Positions 45,195 through 54,520 of a stretch of DNA of 64,000 nucleotides are shown here, piece by piece. The translations under genes were made by a program, and so were the position numbers. Below the pieces are notes generated by a model. It was not told the DNA's origin. It ran no database searches and worked only from the letters and a program-made list of their open reading frames with translations. This stretch comes from Stenotrophomonas tumulicola (lineage in GTDB: Bacteria; Pseudomonadota; Gammaproteobacteria; Xanthomonadales; Xanthomonadaceae): positions 283,754-347,753 of the forward strand of contig NZ_JACGXS010000003.1 of assembly GCF_014117215.1 (NCBI RefSeq). The letters are read 5' to 3'. Position 1 is the first letter of the stretch. The number at the start of each line of letters is the position of its first letter.

Positions 45195-47360
45195 TCACTT
45201 CGCCAGGTCCAGTTCCTTCAGCAGTTCCGGTGCCGGCGCCACTTCCTGCATGATCCACTGCATGTAGCGGCTGTCCACGGCGATCATGCGGGTCATGATC
45301 GGATCGAACACCCAGTTGGAGCTGACCGATTCCCAGTTGCCATCGAAGGCCAAGCCGACCAGCTTGCCGTGGGCATCGAGCACCGGCGAACCGGAATTGC
45401 CACCGGTTATGTCCAGGTTGGACAGGAAGTTCACCGGCACCGAACCAATGCGCTGGTCTTCCAGGCCGCCGTAGCGCTTGGCCTTGACAGCATCCAGCAG
45501 CGCTTTCGGCGAATCGAACGGGTCGGCGCCGGTTTCCTTGGCGACGACGCCTTCCAGCGTGGTGAACGGGGTGAACGCCACGCCGTCCTTGGGCTGGTAG
45601 CCCATCACGTTGCCGAAGGTGATGCGCAGCGACAGGTTGGCATCCGGATAGACGAACTCGCCCTTGCTCTTCTTGTAGTCAGCCAGGGCCTGCAGGTACA
45701 GCGGTCGCGCCAGCAGCGATTCGCCTTCGCGGATCTTCTTCTGCTCTTCCTGCTTCAGCAGTTCCGGCATCACTGCCACTGCGTACTGGATGACCGGATC
45801 GTTGCTGGCTTCGAACGCGGCGCGGTCGGCCTTGAACCACTTCAAGCGTTCATCCAGGCTGCCCAGCTGCGTGCCGGCCAGCTTGCCGACCAGCGCGGTG
45901 GCAGCATTGGCATCGCTCCCGGCCAGCCACTGGTTCAGCACTGCGTTGTCGCGCTGTGCAGCCGGCAGACCCACGTACTGGTTCAACCAGTACTGCTGCA
46001 GCTGCTGGTCCATCTTCGCCACGTAGCGGCGTTCCATCTGCCGCACGCTGCCTTCGATGGTCGGCAGGTCACGGTCCTGGTAACCCACTTCACGTTCGGC
46101 ATCGGGCTTGCTGCGCTCGATCGCCAGGCGGTACAGGGTGATCGCCGAACCCACTGCGGCGGTGTTGTTGAACTGGCCCACGAACAGGTCGCGCTCACGC
46201 GTGGCGCGGCCGGCTTCCAGATGCTTGATCAACTGCGCATGCGCGGCCAATGCCGGCTTGCCGGCCGCACCCTGCTGCTTCAGCCATGCCAGCACCTGCG
46301 CTTCTTCAGCCTGCTTCTGCCCGGCCGCGTCGATGCGCGTGAAGCCCTCCAACTGGCCGGCATAGTTCTTGGCCACGTTGTTCAGGCTGGCCGCGGTGGC
46401 GGCGTACTTCACCTTGACATCGGCGTCGGCCTTGCCGGCACCCTCGATCAACTTCAGCACCGCGTTGTAATGGCGGGCAATGGTCGGGTAGGTCCAGTCG
46501 GCGGTCTCATTGAACTCACCGGCAAGCGCATAACGGTTGGTCCGGCCCGGGTAGCCGGCCACCATCACGAAGTCGTCGGCACCCAGCGGCTGGTCGGCGA
46601 ATTTCAGGAAATGCTTTGGCTGGTAGGGAACGTTGTCGGCCGAGAACGGCGCCGGCTTGCCGTCCTTGCCGACGTAAGCGCGGTAGAAGGAGAAATCGCC
46701 GGTGTGGCGCGGCCACATCCAGTTGTCGATGTCACCACCGAACTTGCCGACGCTGCCCGGGGGCGCATAGACCAGGCGCACGTCCTTGATTTCAAGGTTG
46801 CGGAACAGCCGGTAGGTGTTGCCGCCGGAGAACGAGTACAAGCGGCAGCGGAAACCGGCATCCGCTTCGCACGCGGCCACCTGGGACTTGTCGAACGCCT
46901 CCAGTGCGCGGGTACGGGCAAGCGGGTCCTTGCCGGCCGCCGCGATGGCCGCCTTGGCCTGCGTGGTGACGTCGGTGATCTGGTCGAGCACGAAGACGCG
47001 GGCATTCGGCCCGGCACTGAGCTCATCGCTGGTCCTGGGCGCATTGAAGCCGTCCTTGATCAGGTTCTTTTCAGCGGTGGAATTCAGCTGGATGGCACCA
47101 TAGGCGCAGTGGTGGTTGGTGACCACCAGCCCCTGCGGCGATACGAAACTGGCGGTGCAACCGCCCAGGGCCACCACCGCGCCCATCGGGTCCCCGGTCA
47201 GGTCGGCCAGTTGCTCGGCGGACAGCTTGAGCCCGGCCTTCTGCAGCGGGCCGGCGATCTCCGGCAACTGTTGCGGCACCCACATGCCTTCGGCGGCATG
47301 GGCGACCTGGGCCAGGCCGAGGCTGGCGACGATGGAGAAAGCGAGCAGATTCGAGCGCAT
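45195..47360 (-). CDS. S46 family dipeptidyl peptidase (DPP7 type)
   Basis: A 721-residue exported serine exopeptidase releasing dipeptides from N-termini. Signal peptide of ~22 residues ([18 protein letters not shown]), catalytic His in [10 protein letters not shown], and catalytic Ser in [11 protein letters not shown]. The specificity position after it reads LAFDGNWE; Gly here is typical of DPP7-like enzymes preferring hydrophobic P1, whereas DPP11-type enzymes with acidic P1 carry Arg. Periplasmic or surface peptide scavenging is the likely role. Single gene, divergent from tdh. Confidence 0.93.
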   Translation of the reverse strand: MRSNLLAFSIVASLGLAQVAHAAEGMWVPQQLPEIAGPLQKAGLKLSAEQLADLTGDPMGAVVALGGCTASFVSPQGLVVTNHHCAYGAIQLNSTAEKNLIKDGFNAPRTSDELSAGPNARVFVLDQITDVTTQAKAAIAAAGKDPLARTRALEAFDKSQVAACEADAGFRCRLYSFSGGNTYRLFRNLEIKDVRLVYAPPGSVGKFGGDIDNWMWPRHTGDFSFYRAYVGKDGKPAPFSADNVPYQPKHFLKFADQPLGADDFVMVAGYPGRTNRYALAGEFNETADWTYPTIARHYNAVLKLIEGAGKADADVKVKYAATAASLNNVAKNYAGQLEGFTRIDAAGQKQAEEAQVLAWLKQQGAAGKPALAAHAQLIKHLEAGRATRERDLFVGQFNNTAAVGSAITLYRLAIERSKPDAEREVGYQDRDLPTIEGSVRQMERRYVAKMDQQLQQYWLNQYVGLPAAQRDNAVLNQWLAGSDANAATALVGKLAGTQLGSLDERLKWFKADRAAFEASNDPVIQYAVAVMPELLKQEEQKKIREGESLLARPLYLQALADYKKSKGEFVYPDANLSLRITFGNVMGYQPKDGVAFTPFTTLEGVVAKETGADPFDSPKALLDAVKAKRYGGLEDQRIGSVPVNFLSNLDITGGNSGSPVLDAHGKLVGLAFDGNWESVSSNWVFDPIMTRMIAVDSRYMQWIMQEVAPAPELLKELDLAK

Positions 47361-47533
47361 GAAGCATGCCCTTGGGTAATGGAACCGTCGATTCTAGCCC
47401 GCTCGCGGGCTTGCGTAGAGTGGCCCATGATCCGCTGCGCTCGCAGCGTTGTCGGAGGGAGATGCAGCGGGCCATGGACCGGCCCCTACCTTGGACAGAC
47501 CGCGCTGCAGCATGGCGCGGACGCTGCCGGCCT

Positions 47534-47539
47534 TATAAT
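47534..47539 (+). promoter_or_regulatory. Promoter -10 of tdh
   Basis: Perfect TATAAT 35 bp before the tdh ATG. The expected -35 position (about 47511-47516, CATGGC) is poor, so an activator may be needed. Confidence 0.5.
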
Positions 47540-47573
47540 CCGCGCCACCTTTCCCCCTGTGAGTTCCGCCGTG

Positions 47574-48608
47574 ATGGCACAAACGATGAAGGCGCTGGTC
47601 AAGCGCGAAGCCGGCAAGGGTATCTGGCTGGAAGAAGTGCCGGTACCGGTGCCAGGCCCGAACGATGTGCTGGTCAAGCTGGAAAAGACCGCCATCTGTG
47701 GCACCGACCTGCATATCTACCTGTGGGACGAATGGAGCCAGCGCACCATCAAGCCCGGGCTGACCATCGGCCATGAGTTCGTTGGTCGCATTGCTGCCCT
47801 GGGTTCGGCCGTGACCGGCTACGAGATCGGCCAGCGCGTGTCGGCCGAGGGGCATATCGTCTGCGGCCATTGCCGCAACTGCCGCGGCGGCCGCCCGCAC
47901 CTGTGCCCGAATACCGTCGGCATCGGCGTCAACGTCAATGGCGCCTTCGCCGAATACATGGTGATGCCGGCCAGCAACCTGTGGCCGATCCCGGACCAGA
48001 TTCCGTCCGAACTGGCCGCGTTCTTCGACCCCTACGGCAATGCCGCGCACTGCGCGCTGGAATTCAACGTGATCGGTGAAGACGTGCTGATCACCGGCGC
48101 CGGCCCGATCGGCATCATTGCCGCCGGCATCTGCAAGCACATCGGTGCGCGCAACGTGGTGGTGACCGACGTCAATGACTTCCGCCTGAAACTGGCTGCC
48201 GACATGGGCGCTACCCGCGTGGTCAACGTGGCCAATACCTCGTTGAAGGACGTGATGGCCGACCTGCACATGGAAGGCTTCGACGTCGGCCTGGAAATGA
48301 GCGGCAACCCGCGTGCCTTCAATGACATGCTGGACTGCATGTACCACGGCGGCAAGATCGCCATGCTCGGCATCATGCCCAAAGGTGCCGGTTGCGATTG
48401 GGACAAGATCATCTTCAAGGGCCTGACCGTACAGGGCATCTATGGTCGCAAGATGTACGAGACCTGGTACAAGATGACCCAGCTGGTGCTGTCCGGCTTC
48501 CCGCTGGGCAAGGTGCTGACCCATCAGTTGCCGATCGATGACTTCCAGAAGGGCTTCGACCTGATGGAAGAAGGCAAGGCCGGCAAGGTCGTCCTCAGCT
48601 GGAACTGA
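47574..48608 (+). CDS. tdh: L-threonine 3-dehydrogenase
   Basis: A 344-residue zinc alcohol dehydrogenase-type enzyme oxidising L-threonine to 2-amino-3-ketobutyrate with NAD. Catalytic zinc motif [16 protein letters not shown] and GHEFVG; structural zinc cysteines in [15 protein letters not shown]; Rossmann motif [16 protein letters not shown] 47574 is used ([14 protein letters not shown]); GTG 47571 directly precedes it. It works with Kbl, whose gene is 1 kb downstream on the same strand with a porin gene on the opposite strand in between. Confidence 0.96.
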   Translation: MAQTMKALVKREAGKGIWLEEVPVPVPGPNDVLVKLEKTAICGTDLHIYLWDEWSQRTIKPGLTIGHEFVGRIAALGSAVTGYEIGQRVSAEGHIVCGHCRNCRGGRPHLCPNTVGIGVNVNGAFAEYMVMPASNLWPIPDQIPSELAAFFDPYGNAAHCALEFNVIGEDVLITGAGPIGIIAAGICKHIGARNVVVTDVNDFRLKLAADMGATRVVNVANTSLKDVMADLHMEGFDVGLEMSGNPRAFNDMLDCMYHGGKIAMLGIMPKGAGCDWDKIIFKGLTVQGIYGRKMYETWYKMTQLVLSGFPLGKVLTHQLPIDDFQKGFDLMEEGKAGKVVLSWN

Positions 48609-48620
48609 TTCCGGTCGTCG

Positions 48621-48680
48621 GTAGCGCCGGGCCATGCCCGGCGTCCGCGGAACAGCCGCCGGGCATGGCCCGGCGCTACC
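48621..48680. repeat. SMAG inverted pair
   Basis: gtagcgccgggccatgcccg at 48621 faces gggcatggcccggcgctac ending near 48680; 17 bp between, so the pair can form one near-perfect long hairpin just after tdh. Confidence 0.78.
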
Positions 48681-48684
48681 GGAA

Positions 48685-48715
48685 CGAAAAAGGCGCCGCT
48701 CGGGCGCCTTTTTCG
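48685..48715. terminator. Bidirectional terminator tdh / porin
   Basis: Stem cgaaaaaggcgcc / ggcgcctttttcg, loop gctcg, between convergent genes. Confidence 0.85.
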
Positions 48716-48743
48716 TAAAGCGTGCCGGAGCGATGCGGCCGGA

Positions 48744-49436
48744 TCAGTTCCCGATGGCGACAGTGAACACCACCCGGTTGTCTGCCAGCTTGCCGTTGTT
48801 GTCGCGGCCGGCGCCGTCGGTTCCGTGGTAACCCAGGCCCAGGTTGAACAGGCCGAACTGCCGGCTGACGCCAACATTGAAATCGGTGTAATCCTTGCCC
48901 GTTACGGTTTCCAGCGTGCTGCGACCGACGTTGGCGTTCAAGGTGAAATCGTTCGGCAGGCCCCATTCCCCGCCCACGGCGTAGTACCAGCTCTTGGTAT
49001 CGGAACCGGAGATATCGTTGGTATAGGCCACCGTGAGCGTGTACTGCTCGGCGAAGGTGGTGGTGGTGATCAGCTCGTTGTAGTTCAGCTCGCTGGCACC
49101 CGGATAGGTGTAGCGGTTGAGCAGTACGTCGAAGTTGACGTTGTCGCTGACATCGAAACCGTAACCGATCAGGAAATCCACTTCGGTGCTCGGGTCGCCC
49201 GGCCCGAAGTCCACGCCCGAACCCCATACGCCTGCATACAAGCCCACCGGGGAGGTGTAGGTGAAGCCGGCCTGCAGGGTGGGATCTTCGTCGGTCTGCG
49301 AGACGCCGCGGAAGACGTAGTCGGATACACCGGTGACATTCCAGCTGTAAGGCGATTCGGCTTCCTGTGCGCTGGCAGCGAACGAGGCAAGCGACAGGGC
49401 AGCAGCAACGGCAAGACAACGGCAGGCGTGCTTCAT
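48744..49436 (-). CDS. TorF-family putative outer-membrane porin
   Basis: A 230-residue outer-membrane beta-barrel of the Gcw_chp/TorF group. Signal peptide of ~23 residues (LAVAAALSLASFAASAQ), then the family start WNVTGVSDYVFRGVSQTDE and alternating amphipathic strands (GGEWGLPNDFTLNANVGRS, VGVSRQFGLFNLGLGY). It ends in a short beta strand without terminal aromatic (VVFTVAIGN). Transport substrate unknown. It lies between tdh and kbl on the opposite strand. Confidence 0.88.
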   Translation of the reverse strand: MKHACRCLAVAAALSLASFAASAQEAESPYSWNVTGVSDYVFRGVSQTDEDPTLQAGFTYTSPVGLYAGVWGSGVDFGPGDPSTEVDFLIGYGFDVSDNVNFDVLLNRYTYPGASELNYNELITTTTFAEQYTLTVAYTNDISGSDTKSWYYAVGGEWGLPNDFTLNANVGRSTLETVTGKDYTDFNVGVSRQFGLFNLGLGYHGTDGAGRDNNGKLADNRVVFTVAIGN

Positions 49437-49630
49437 GGGCGTCTCCGGGGGCGATGGCGGGGGAGGAGGGACATGGGGCGTGGCGCGGACCGGAAGGAAA
49501 ACAACCGGTTCACGGATATTTAACCTGTTTGATATTGCAACGCAACATGTTCGTGCACCCCGGCCCGCCGCTCCTGCGGCGGCGGGCCGGGTAAAATTGC
49601 AGCTTTCCCGTGCTGAGCCGCCTTTCCGCC

Positions 49631-50839
49631 ATGACCGAAGCCTCGACCGACCTCACCCGCCACTATGCCGAGGAACTGGACGCCATCCGCGCCCAAGGCC
49701 TGTTCAAGTCCGAGCGGATCATCACCAGCCCGCAATCGGCCGAGATCACCCTCGACGACGGCCGCCAGGTGTTGAACTTCTGCGCCAACAACTACCTGGG
49801 CCTGGCCGACCACCCGGACCTGATCCAGGCAGCCAAGGACGCGCTGGACAGCCACGGCTTCGGCATGGCCTCGGTGCGCTTCATCTGCGGCACCCAAGAC
49901 CTGCACAAGCAGCTGGAAGCGCAGATCGCCAGCTTCTTCGGCAAGCAGGACACCTGCCTGTACGCGGCCTGCTTCGACGCCAACGGTGGCCTGTTCGAAC
50001 CGCTGCTTGGCGAGAACGACGCCATCATCTCCGATGCGCTCAACCATGCGTCGATCATCGACGGCGTGCGCCTGTGCAAGGCCAAGCGCTTCCGCTATGC
50101 CAACTGCGACATGGCCGACCTGGAAGCCCAGTTGCAGGCTGCGGACGCGGCCGGCTGCAAGACCAAGCTGATCACCACCGATGGCGTGTTCTCGATGGAC
50201 GGCTTCATCGCCCCGCTGGACGAGATCACCGCGCTGGCAAAGAAATACAACGCGCTGGTGCACATCGACGAATGCCACGCCACTGGCTTCCTCGGTGCCA
50301 CCGGCCGTGGCTCGGCCGAGGTAAAGGGCGTGCTGGACCGGATCGACATCATCACCGGCACGCTGGGCAAGGCCATGGGCGGGGCGCTGGGTGGCTTCAC
50401 CACGGCCAGCGCCGAAGTGATCGAACTGCTGCGCCAGCGCTCGCGTCCGTACCTGTTCTCCAACTCGCTGCCGCCGCACGTGGTGGCCGCCGGCATCAAG
50501 GCCTTCGAGATGCTGGCTGCCGCCGATGACCTGCGCACCACCTTGGCGGGGAATACCGCGTACTTCCGCGAAAAGATGACGGCTGCAGGTTTCGACGTGA
50601 AGCCAGGGGTGCACCCGATCAGCCCGGTGATGCTGTATGACGCGCCGCTGGCGCAGAAGTTCGCCGAGCGCCTGCTCGAGGAAGGCATCTATGCCATTGG
50701 CTTCTTCTTCCCGGTGGTGCCCAAGGGCCAGGCACGCATCCGCACCCAGATCAGCGCCGCGCATACCCGCCAACACCTGGATCGCGCGATCGAAGCATTC
50801 ACCCGCATCGGCCTGGAACTGGGCGTAATCAAGGCCTGA
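49631..50839 (+). CDS. kbl: 2-amino-3-ketobutyrate CoA ligase
   Basis: A 402-residue PLP enzyme of the alpha-oxoamine synthase family, cleaving 2-amino-3-ketobutyrate with CoA to glycine and acetyl-CoA. Motifs: [27 protein letters not shown], and the PLP-lysine segment [18 protein letters not shown] 49631 is chosen ([16 protein letters not shown]); ATG 49610 is a less likely longer form. Completes the threonine-to-glycine pathway begun by Tdh. Confidence 0.96.
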   Translation: MTEASTDLTRHYAEELDAIRAQGLFKSERIITSPQSAEITLDDGRQVLNFCANNYLGLADHPDLIQAAKDALDSHGFGMASVRFICGTQDLHKQLEAQIASFFGKQDTCLYAACFDANGGLFEPLLGENDAIISDALNHASIIDGVRLCKAKRFRYANCDMADLEAQLQAADAAGCKTKLITTDGVFSMDGFIAPLDEITALAKKYNALVHIDECHATGFLGATGRGSAEVKGVLDRIDIITGTLGKAMGGALGGFTTASAEVIELLRQRSRPYLFSNSLPPHVVAAGIKAFEMLAAADDLRTTLAGNTAYFREKMTAAGFDVKPGVHPISPVMLYDAPLAQKFAERLLEEGIYAIGFFFPVVPKGQARIRTQISAAHTRQHLDRAIEAFTRIGLELGVIKA

Positions 50840-50842
50840 CAG

Positions 50843-50940
50843 AAAAAGGGGACGGAGGGGATTAAGTCGTTTCTGGCCCGGCCCTGGCTGCAGCGGCGCA
50901 TCGGGTTGGAAACGACTTAATCCCCTCCGTCCCCTTTTTT
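50843..50940. repeat. Long inverted repeat with 30-bp arms
   Basis: Arms 50843-50872 and 50910-50940 are complementary over at least 30 bp; the core is aaaaggggacggaggggatt. The 37-nt loop is GC-rich. It can work as terminator for kbl, but arm length and loop suggest a REP-like repeat of a kind I recall from xanthomonads; copy number cannot be seen here. Confidence 0.6.
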
Positions 50941-50955
50941 CACCTTTTTCAATTT

Positions 50956-51237
50956 TCAGCGTGCTTCGACTTTGCTGTTGCCTTTCGCCACGCGAATGCC
51001 GTTGGCCTTCATCCAAGCGTCGAATTCGTCGGCGGACATTTTCTTGTCGCCTTCGCTCATCATGAAGCGATAGCTGCCACGTCCGTCCAACTCGGGCACT
51101 TTGATTTCCACCACGTCCATGATGGGCGGTGGTGGCGCCTTGGCCATTTCCTTCTTGCTGCTGCAGGCAGCCAGCAACACCAGTGGCAGCAAGCTGCCAG
51201 CAAGCCGCAGCGGAAGGTTCGGGAGATTTCGGTTCAT
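50956..51237 (-). CDS. Small lipoprotein with EFDAWMKA motif
   Basis: A 93-residue predicted lipoprotein: signal with lipobox LLAAC (Cys25), a Lys/Pro-rich linker (KKEMAKAPPPP), and a C-terminal segment RFMMSEGDKKMSADEFDAWM. This segment is shared with the 172-residue exported protein at 52148-52666 (RFDMSQNGKRMTAEEFDAWM), so the two are paralogues of a secreted family that I cannot name. The pseudouridine synthase gene lies between them. Function unknown. Confidence 0.75.
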   Translation of the reverse strand: MNRNLPNLPLRLAGSLLPLVLLAACSSKKEMAKAPPPPIMDVVEIKVPELDGRGSYRFMMSEGDKKMSADEFDAWMKANGIRVAKGNSKVEAR

Positions 51238-51321
51238 GGCGGTACTCCTGTTGCGTGGGGTGTAATGCCGGACGCCCCCTACGCCCGGAACGCGGCCGAC
51301 GCACAGCGCCGGCCGCGGGTT

Positions 51322-52128
51322 TCAGCCCGGAGGCATGGCAGCCTCCAGTTGCCGTCGGTCGTCTTCCTGCAGCATCCGCCACTGGCCCTTGCCCAGGTCG
51401 CCGAGCAGCAGCCCGCCGATCGCCACGCGGACCAGCCGCACTACCTGTAGGTCGAATGCCGCCAGCAGGCGACGGATATGCCGGTTGCGCCCTTCTTCCA
51501 GCACGACTTCCAGCCAGGCGGTCTTCTCGCCCTGGCGCAACACCGTTGTCGAGCGCGCGGCAAGAAACTCACCATCGTCATGCACGCCTGCGCAAAGGGC
51601 GGCCAGCGTGCTGGCGTCGGGAATGCCATCGACCTGCACGTGATACGTCTTGTCCGGTCCCGTTTCGGGGGCGGTCAGCCGTGCGGCCCACTGTGGGTCA
51701 TTGCTGAAAAGCAGCAGGCCCTCGCTGGCTTTGTCCAGCCGCCCAACAGGGGCCAGCCATGGCAGCCCAGCGTCGTCAAAACAGCGATAGACCGTATCGC
51801 GGCCGCGTTCGTCCTTCACCGTAGTGACCAGGCCGCGCGGCTTGTTGAGCACCAGGTAGACGCGCTGCGCCGCATCCAGTGACTGGCCGTCGACCTGGAC
51901 CTGCTGCCGACCCGCCTGGATGGGAAACTCTGGATCGAGCACGGTGCGCCCATCCACGCTGACCCGCCCGGCGGCAATCCAGCGCGCCGCTTCGGTACGC
52001 GAGCACAGGCCGGCCTTGGACAGTACGCGTGCCAGGCCATGGCGCACCGCAGTTGCAGCGGGCATCGCACGCCCACGCGCGGCATGGGTGCGGGCGGTGA
52101 CGGTGGCAGGGGGGCGCCTTGGCCGCAT
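51322..52128 (-). CDS. RsuA/RluB-family pseudouridine synthase
   Basis: A 268-residue rRNA pseudouridine synthase. S4 RNA-binding domain at about 31-75 (LARVLSKAGLCSRTEAARWI), catalytic aspartate in PVGRLDKASEGLLLF, and the C-terminal EGRNRHIRRLLAAF motif. The target (23S 2605, 2457 or 16S 516) is not resolved; the EGRNRHIRR motif fits the RluB/RluE side. N-terminal ~25 residues are Arg/Ala-rich and may not be translated; ATG 52065 (MPAATAVRHG) is a plausible later start. Confidence 0.88.
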   Translation of the reverse strand: MRPRRPPATVTARTHAARGRAMPAATAVRHGLARVLSKAGLCSRTEAARWIAAGRVSVDGRTVLDPEFPIQAGRQQVQVDGQSLDAAQRVYLVLNKPRGLVTTVKDERGRDTVYRCFDDAGLPWLAPVGRLDKASEGLLLFSNDPQWAARLTAPETGPDKTYHVQVDGIPDASTLAALCAGVHDDGEFLAARSTTVLRQGEKTAWLEVVLEEGRNRHIRRLLAAFDLQVVRLVRVAIGGLLLGDLGKGQWRMLQEDDRRQLEAAMPPG

Positions 52129-52147
52129 GTCCTGCTACCTGCCGCGA

Positions 52148-52666
52148 TTACTTCTTGTCGACCGGCTTGGCTTCGGCAGACGCTTCCGCCGCCGGAGCCT
52201 CAACCGCGGCCGCAGCCGCAGGGGCCGGCCGTGCCTTGACCACACGCACGCCGCGCGCCTTCATCCAGGCGTCGAATTCCTCGGCAGTCATGCGCTTGCC
52301 GTTCTGGCTCATGTCGAAGCGCCAGGGCGTATTGTCGAACTCGGTCTGCGGCTTGTAGGCGGCCGGATCATTCGGCGCGATCACCGGTGCGCCCGGCATG
52401 ACCTTGGCGACGTTCTGGCAGCCTTCGATGCGCAACCGCTGCAGCACGCTGTCCAGCGACTGGGCCTGCTCGTAATTGCTGGTCAGGACGCCCGCGGGCA
52501 TGCCCAGCTGGGAATTGCGGGTGAACAGTTCGCTGGCAACCGGAGCAATAGCCGTTGCGGGCAACGGCAGCGGCGCGGCGCCGGCGTTGACCGAACAGTC
52601 CACGGCGGCATGGGCGGCAGGAACCAGGGCCAGCGCCAGGACGGCGGCCGATGCAGTGCGCAACAT
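52148..52666 (-). CDS. Exported protein with EFDAWMKA motif
   Basis: A 172-residue periplasmic or surface protein. Signal peptide of ~20 residues (AAVLALALVPAAHA/AV), two cysteines (C24 and one near 82) that could pair, then the shared segment RFDMSQNGKRMTAEEFDAWM and an Ala/Glu/Pro-rich tail. Paralogue of the lipoprotein at 50956. I do not recognise the family. It ends 19 bp before the pseudouridine synthase gene on the same strand. Confidence 0.75.
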   Translation of the reverse strand: MLRTASAAVLALALVPAAHAAVDCSVNAGAAPLPLPATAIAPVASELFTRNSQLGMPAGVLTSNYEQAQSLDSVLQRLRIEGCQNVAKVMPGAPVIAPNDPAAYKPQTEFDNTPWRFDMSQNGKRMTAEEFDAWMKARGVRVVKARPAPAAAAAVEAPAAEASAEAKPVDKK

Positions 52667-52846
52667 GAGGACATCCAGGAAAGACGAGGTTGCCGCGAGT
52701 TTAACAGCGACACAACGCCTTTCAAGATCCTACATTCAATGAATACGCCAACTTGTTGGTTTTTTTGCGATTTCCTGACGAACGGTGGGAACACCGTGAC
52801 GGCCAACGGGCCGTAGCCCCCGATCCGCGAACCCCGGAAACAACAA

Positions 52847-52866
52847 GACCCGGCCGAAGCCGGGTC
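52847..52866 (-). terminator. Terminator after ompA
   Basis: Stem gacccggc / gccgggtc with a CGAA loop; on the minus strand followed by TTGTTGTTT. Confidence 0.75.
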
Positions 52867-52897
52867 CTGCTGTGTCATTCCGGTGAAGCGCCAGGAC

Positions 52898-53989
52898 TTA
52901 GTTCTGGACGTTCAGCTCGGTACGACGGTTCTTGGCGCGACCTTCCGGGTTGTCCGAACCATCAGCATTGGTGTTCGGAGCAATCGGACGGCTCTCGCCG
53001 TAGCCGATCGGGCCCTGCAGGCGCGAAGCCTCGACACCGTTCTGGGTCAGGTAGTCGTACACCGCGGTGGCACGACGCTCGGACAGCTTCTGGTTGTAAG
53101 CATCAGAACCCTTCGAGTCGGTGTGACCGGCCACTTCAACGCGCAGGTCCGGGTAACGCTTCAGGATTTCCGAAGCTTCACCCAGGATTGCCACGGCGTC
53201 CGGACGCAGGTTCGCCTTGTCGAAGTCGAAGTTCACGCCCTTCAGGTCGATCGAGACCGGCACCGGGCAACCGTCCGGACCAATGGTCTGGCCAGGCTGC
53301 GAATCCGGGCAACGGTCGTCGCAGTTGTTGACGCCGTCACCGTCGTCATCCAGGTCGGCGCAGCTCGGAGCAACCGGAGCCGGAGCCGGCACGGCAGCCA
53401 CCGGGGCCGGTCCCAGCGGGATCACGACACCGACCGAAGCCAGCACGTCGCCGAACCAGTCTTCGTTCGAAGCAGCAACGCTCTGGTCGTCGAAGTCAGC
53501 GCGGTAGGCCACTTCGGCACGCACGGCAACGCGCTTGTCGAACGTGGTCTGCACACCGGCGCCGAGCTTGGCAGCGAAACCGCCGTCCTTACGCTCGCGC
53601 GGACCATTCGCATTCACTGCTGCGTACTCTTCTTCCGACTTCTGGTAGCCCAGGCCGAACAGCAGGTACGGGTTCCAGCCACGGCCTTCCTGCACGAAGT
53701 GGCGACGCAGGTCCAGCGAGGCGCCGTACTGCGACCAGTTCAGGTCCTGATCGGCATCGAAGTTCGGGTTCTGGTAGTTCAGCTCACCGTCGAGCGACCA
53801 GTTCGGGCTGATGAACTTGCCCAGGCCCAGGGTCACGAACGGAGCATCGTTGGTGGTGCGATCGCTGTCCTGGAAATTGAAGCCGGCCGAACCGGTCAGG
53901 TACCAGCGGTCGTCGAATTCCTGCGCCGAAGCAGCCTGGGCGAAAGCCAGACCGCCCAGCAGCGCGGCGGTAAGGATCTTCTTGTTCAT
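52898..53989 (-). CDS. OmpA family outer-membrane protein
   Basis: A 363-residue protein. Signal peptide of ~22 residues, eight-stranded barrel-like N-domain (about 25-195), a Pro/Ala/Val hinge, a calcium-binding-like thrombospondin type 3 stretch (DDDGDGVNNCDDRCPDSQPG) and a C-terminal OmpA peptidoglycan-binding domain (VNFDFDKANLRPDA, VAGHTDSKGSDAYNQKLSER, GYGESRPIA). It links outer membrane to cell wall. Leader ATATAGGAGCTGTACTC gives a strong ribosome binding site. Likely a major surface protein. Confidence 0.93.
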   Translation of the reverse strand: MNKKILTAALLGGLAFAQAASAQEFDDRWYLTGSAGFNFQDSDRTTNDAPFVTLGLGKFISPNWSLDGELNYQNPNFDADQDLNWSQYGASLDLRRHFVQEGRGWNPYLLFGLGYQKSEEEYAAVNANGPRERKDGGFAAKLGAGVQTTFDKRVAVRAEVAYRADFDDQSVAASNEDWFGDVLASVGVVIPLGPAPVAAVPAPAPVAPSCADLDDDGDGVNNCDDRCPDSQPGQTIGPDGCPVPVSIDLKGVNFDFDKANLRPDAVAILGEASEILKRYPDLRVEVAGHTDSKGSDAYNQKLSERRATAVYDYLTQNGVEASRLQGPIGYGESRPIAPNTNADGSDNPEGRAKNRRTELNVQN

Positions 53990-54520
53990 TGAGTACAGCT
54001 CCTATATCGGGGGTATGAAACCGGTAGAGGCATGGGCCAGCACTACGACAGCCGATTCAGCACGCCACCGCCGCGAACATTATGCTCAGGCGGGTGAAGG
54101 TCATGTTAACAGTCCCGTAACATGTGAAACCGGGCGCCGGGCCTCCACCGTGTCCGGCGGTTGCACCCTATACAGGATCATGAAAAACCGCAACAGGCAG
54201 GTGTGGCAAGGGTTTTCCTCTGCTTCAGGGAAGCAGATGGGTATCTTGCGACATAAGTAACTCAGGGATTCAGCAGGCACACAGCGCCATGAGGAACTTT
54301 ATGCGCGGCGCGAACCTGAACCGGCGATAGCGGTGGATCGCGATCCACGGGTACGTTATCAGCCCATTCCCGACATACCTCATGAGAATTCCTTCATAAG
54401 GAACCGCCGTCCCCCGATTCGCTGCCAGCCCAGCCTGTGGCGGCGCATTGCGTAACATCTGTATCTATCGAATCATTATCGACCGACCTAAGGTGGGCAC
54501 AGTCCTGCCGAGCCTGTTCG
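53990..54520. other. Long control region between ompA and yczE-like gene
   Basis: About 530 bp between divergent genes, AT-richer in part. It holds a perfect 16-bp palindrome GTGGATCGCGATCCAC (54333-54348), the inverted repeat TTCCTT-CAT-AAGGAA (54389-54403) and a possible 37-codon frame (54270-54383, minus). No larger gene is supported; promoters for both neighbours must lie here. Confidence 0.6.
54270..54383 (-). CDS. Possible 37-residue basic/aromatic microprotein
   Basis: ATG at 54383 is preceded by AAGGAATTCTC, a good Shine-Dalgarno at 6 nt. The 37 residues are rich in Arg, Tyr, Phe and Ile and end in CAC, with a hydrophobic start MRYVGNGLITYPWIAI. No homologue is known to me. It could equally be a chance frame in the ompA leader region; the inverted repeat TTCCTTCATAAGGAA covers its ribosome binding site. 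Confidence 0.3.
   Translation of the reverse strand: MRYVGNGLITYPWIAIHRYRRFRFAPRIKFLMALCAC

Noticed and set aside
45369..47573. Very long plus-strand frame upstream of and in phase with tdh
   Set aside because: It is antisense to the S46 peptidase gene, has His/Arg/Gly-rich shadow composition and no domains; only the tdh part after 47574 is real.
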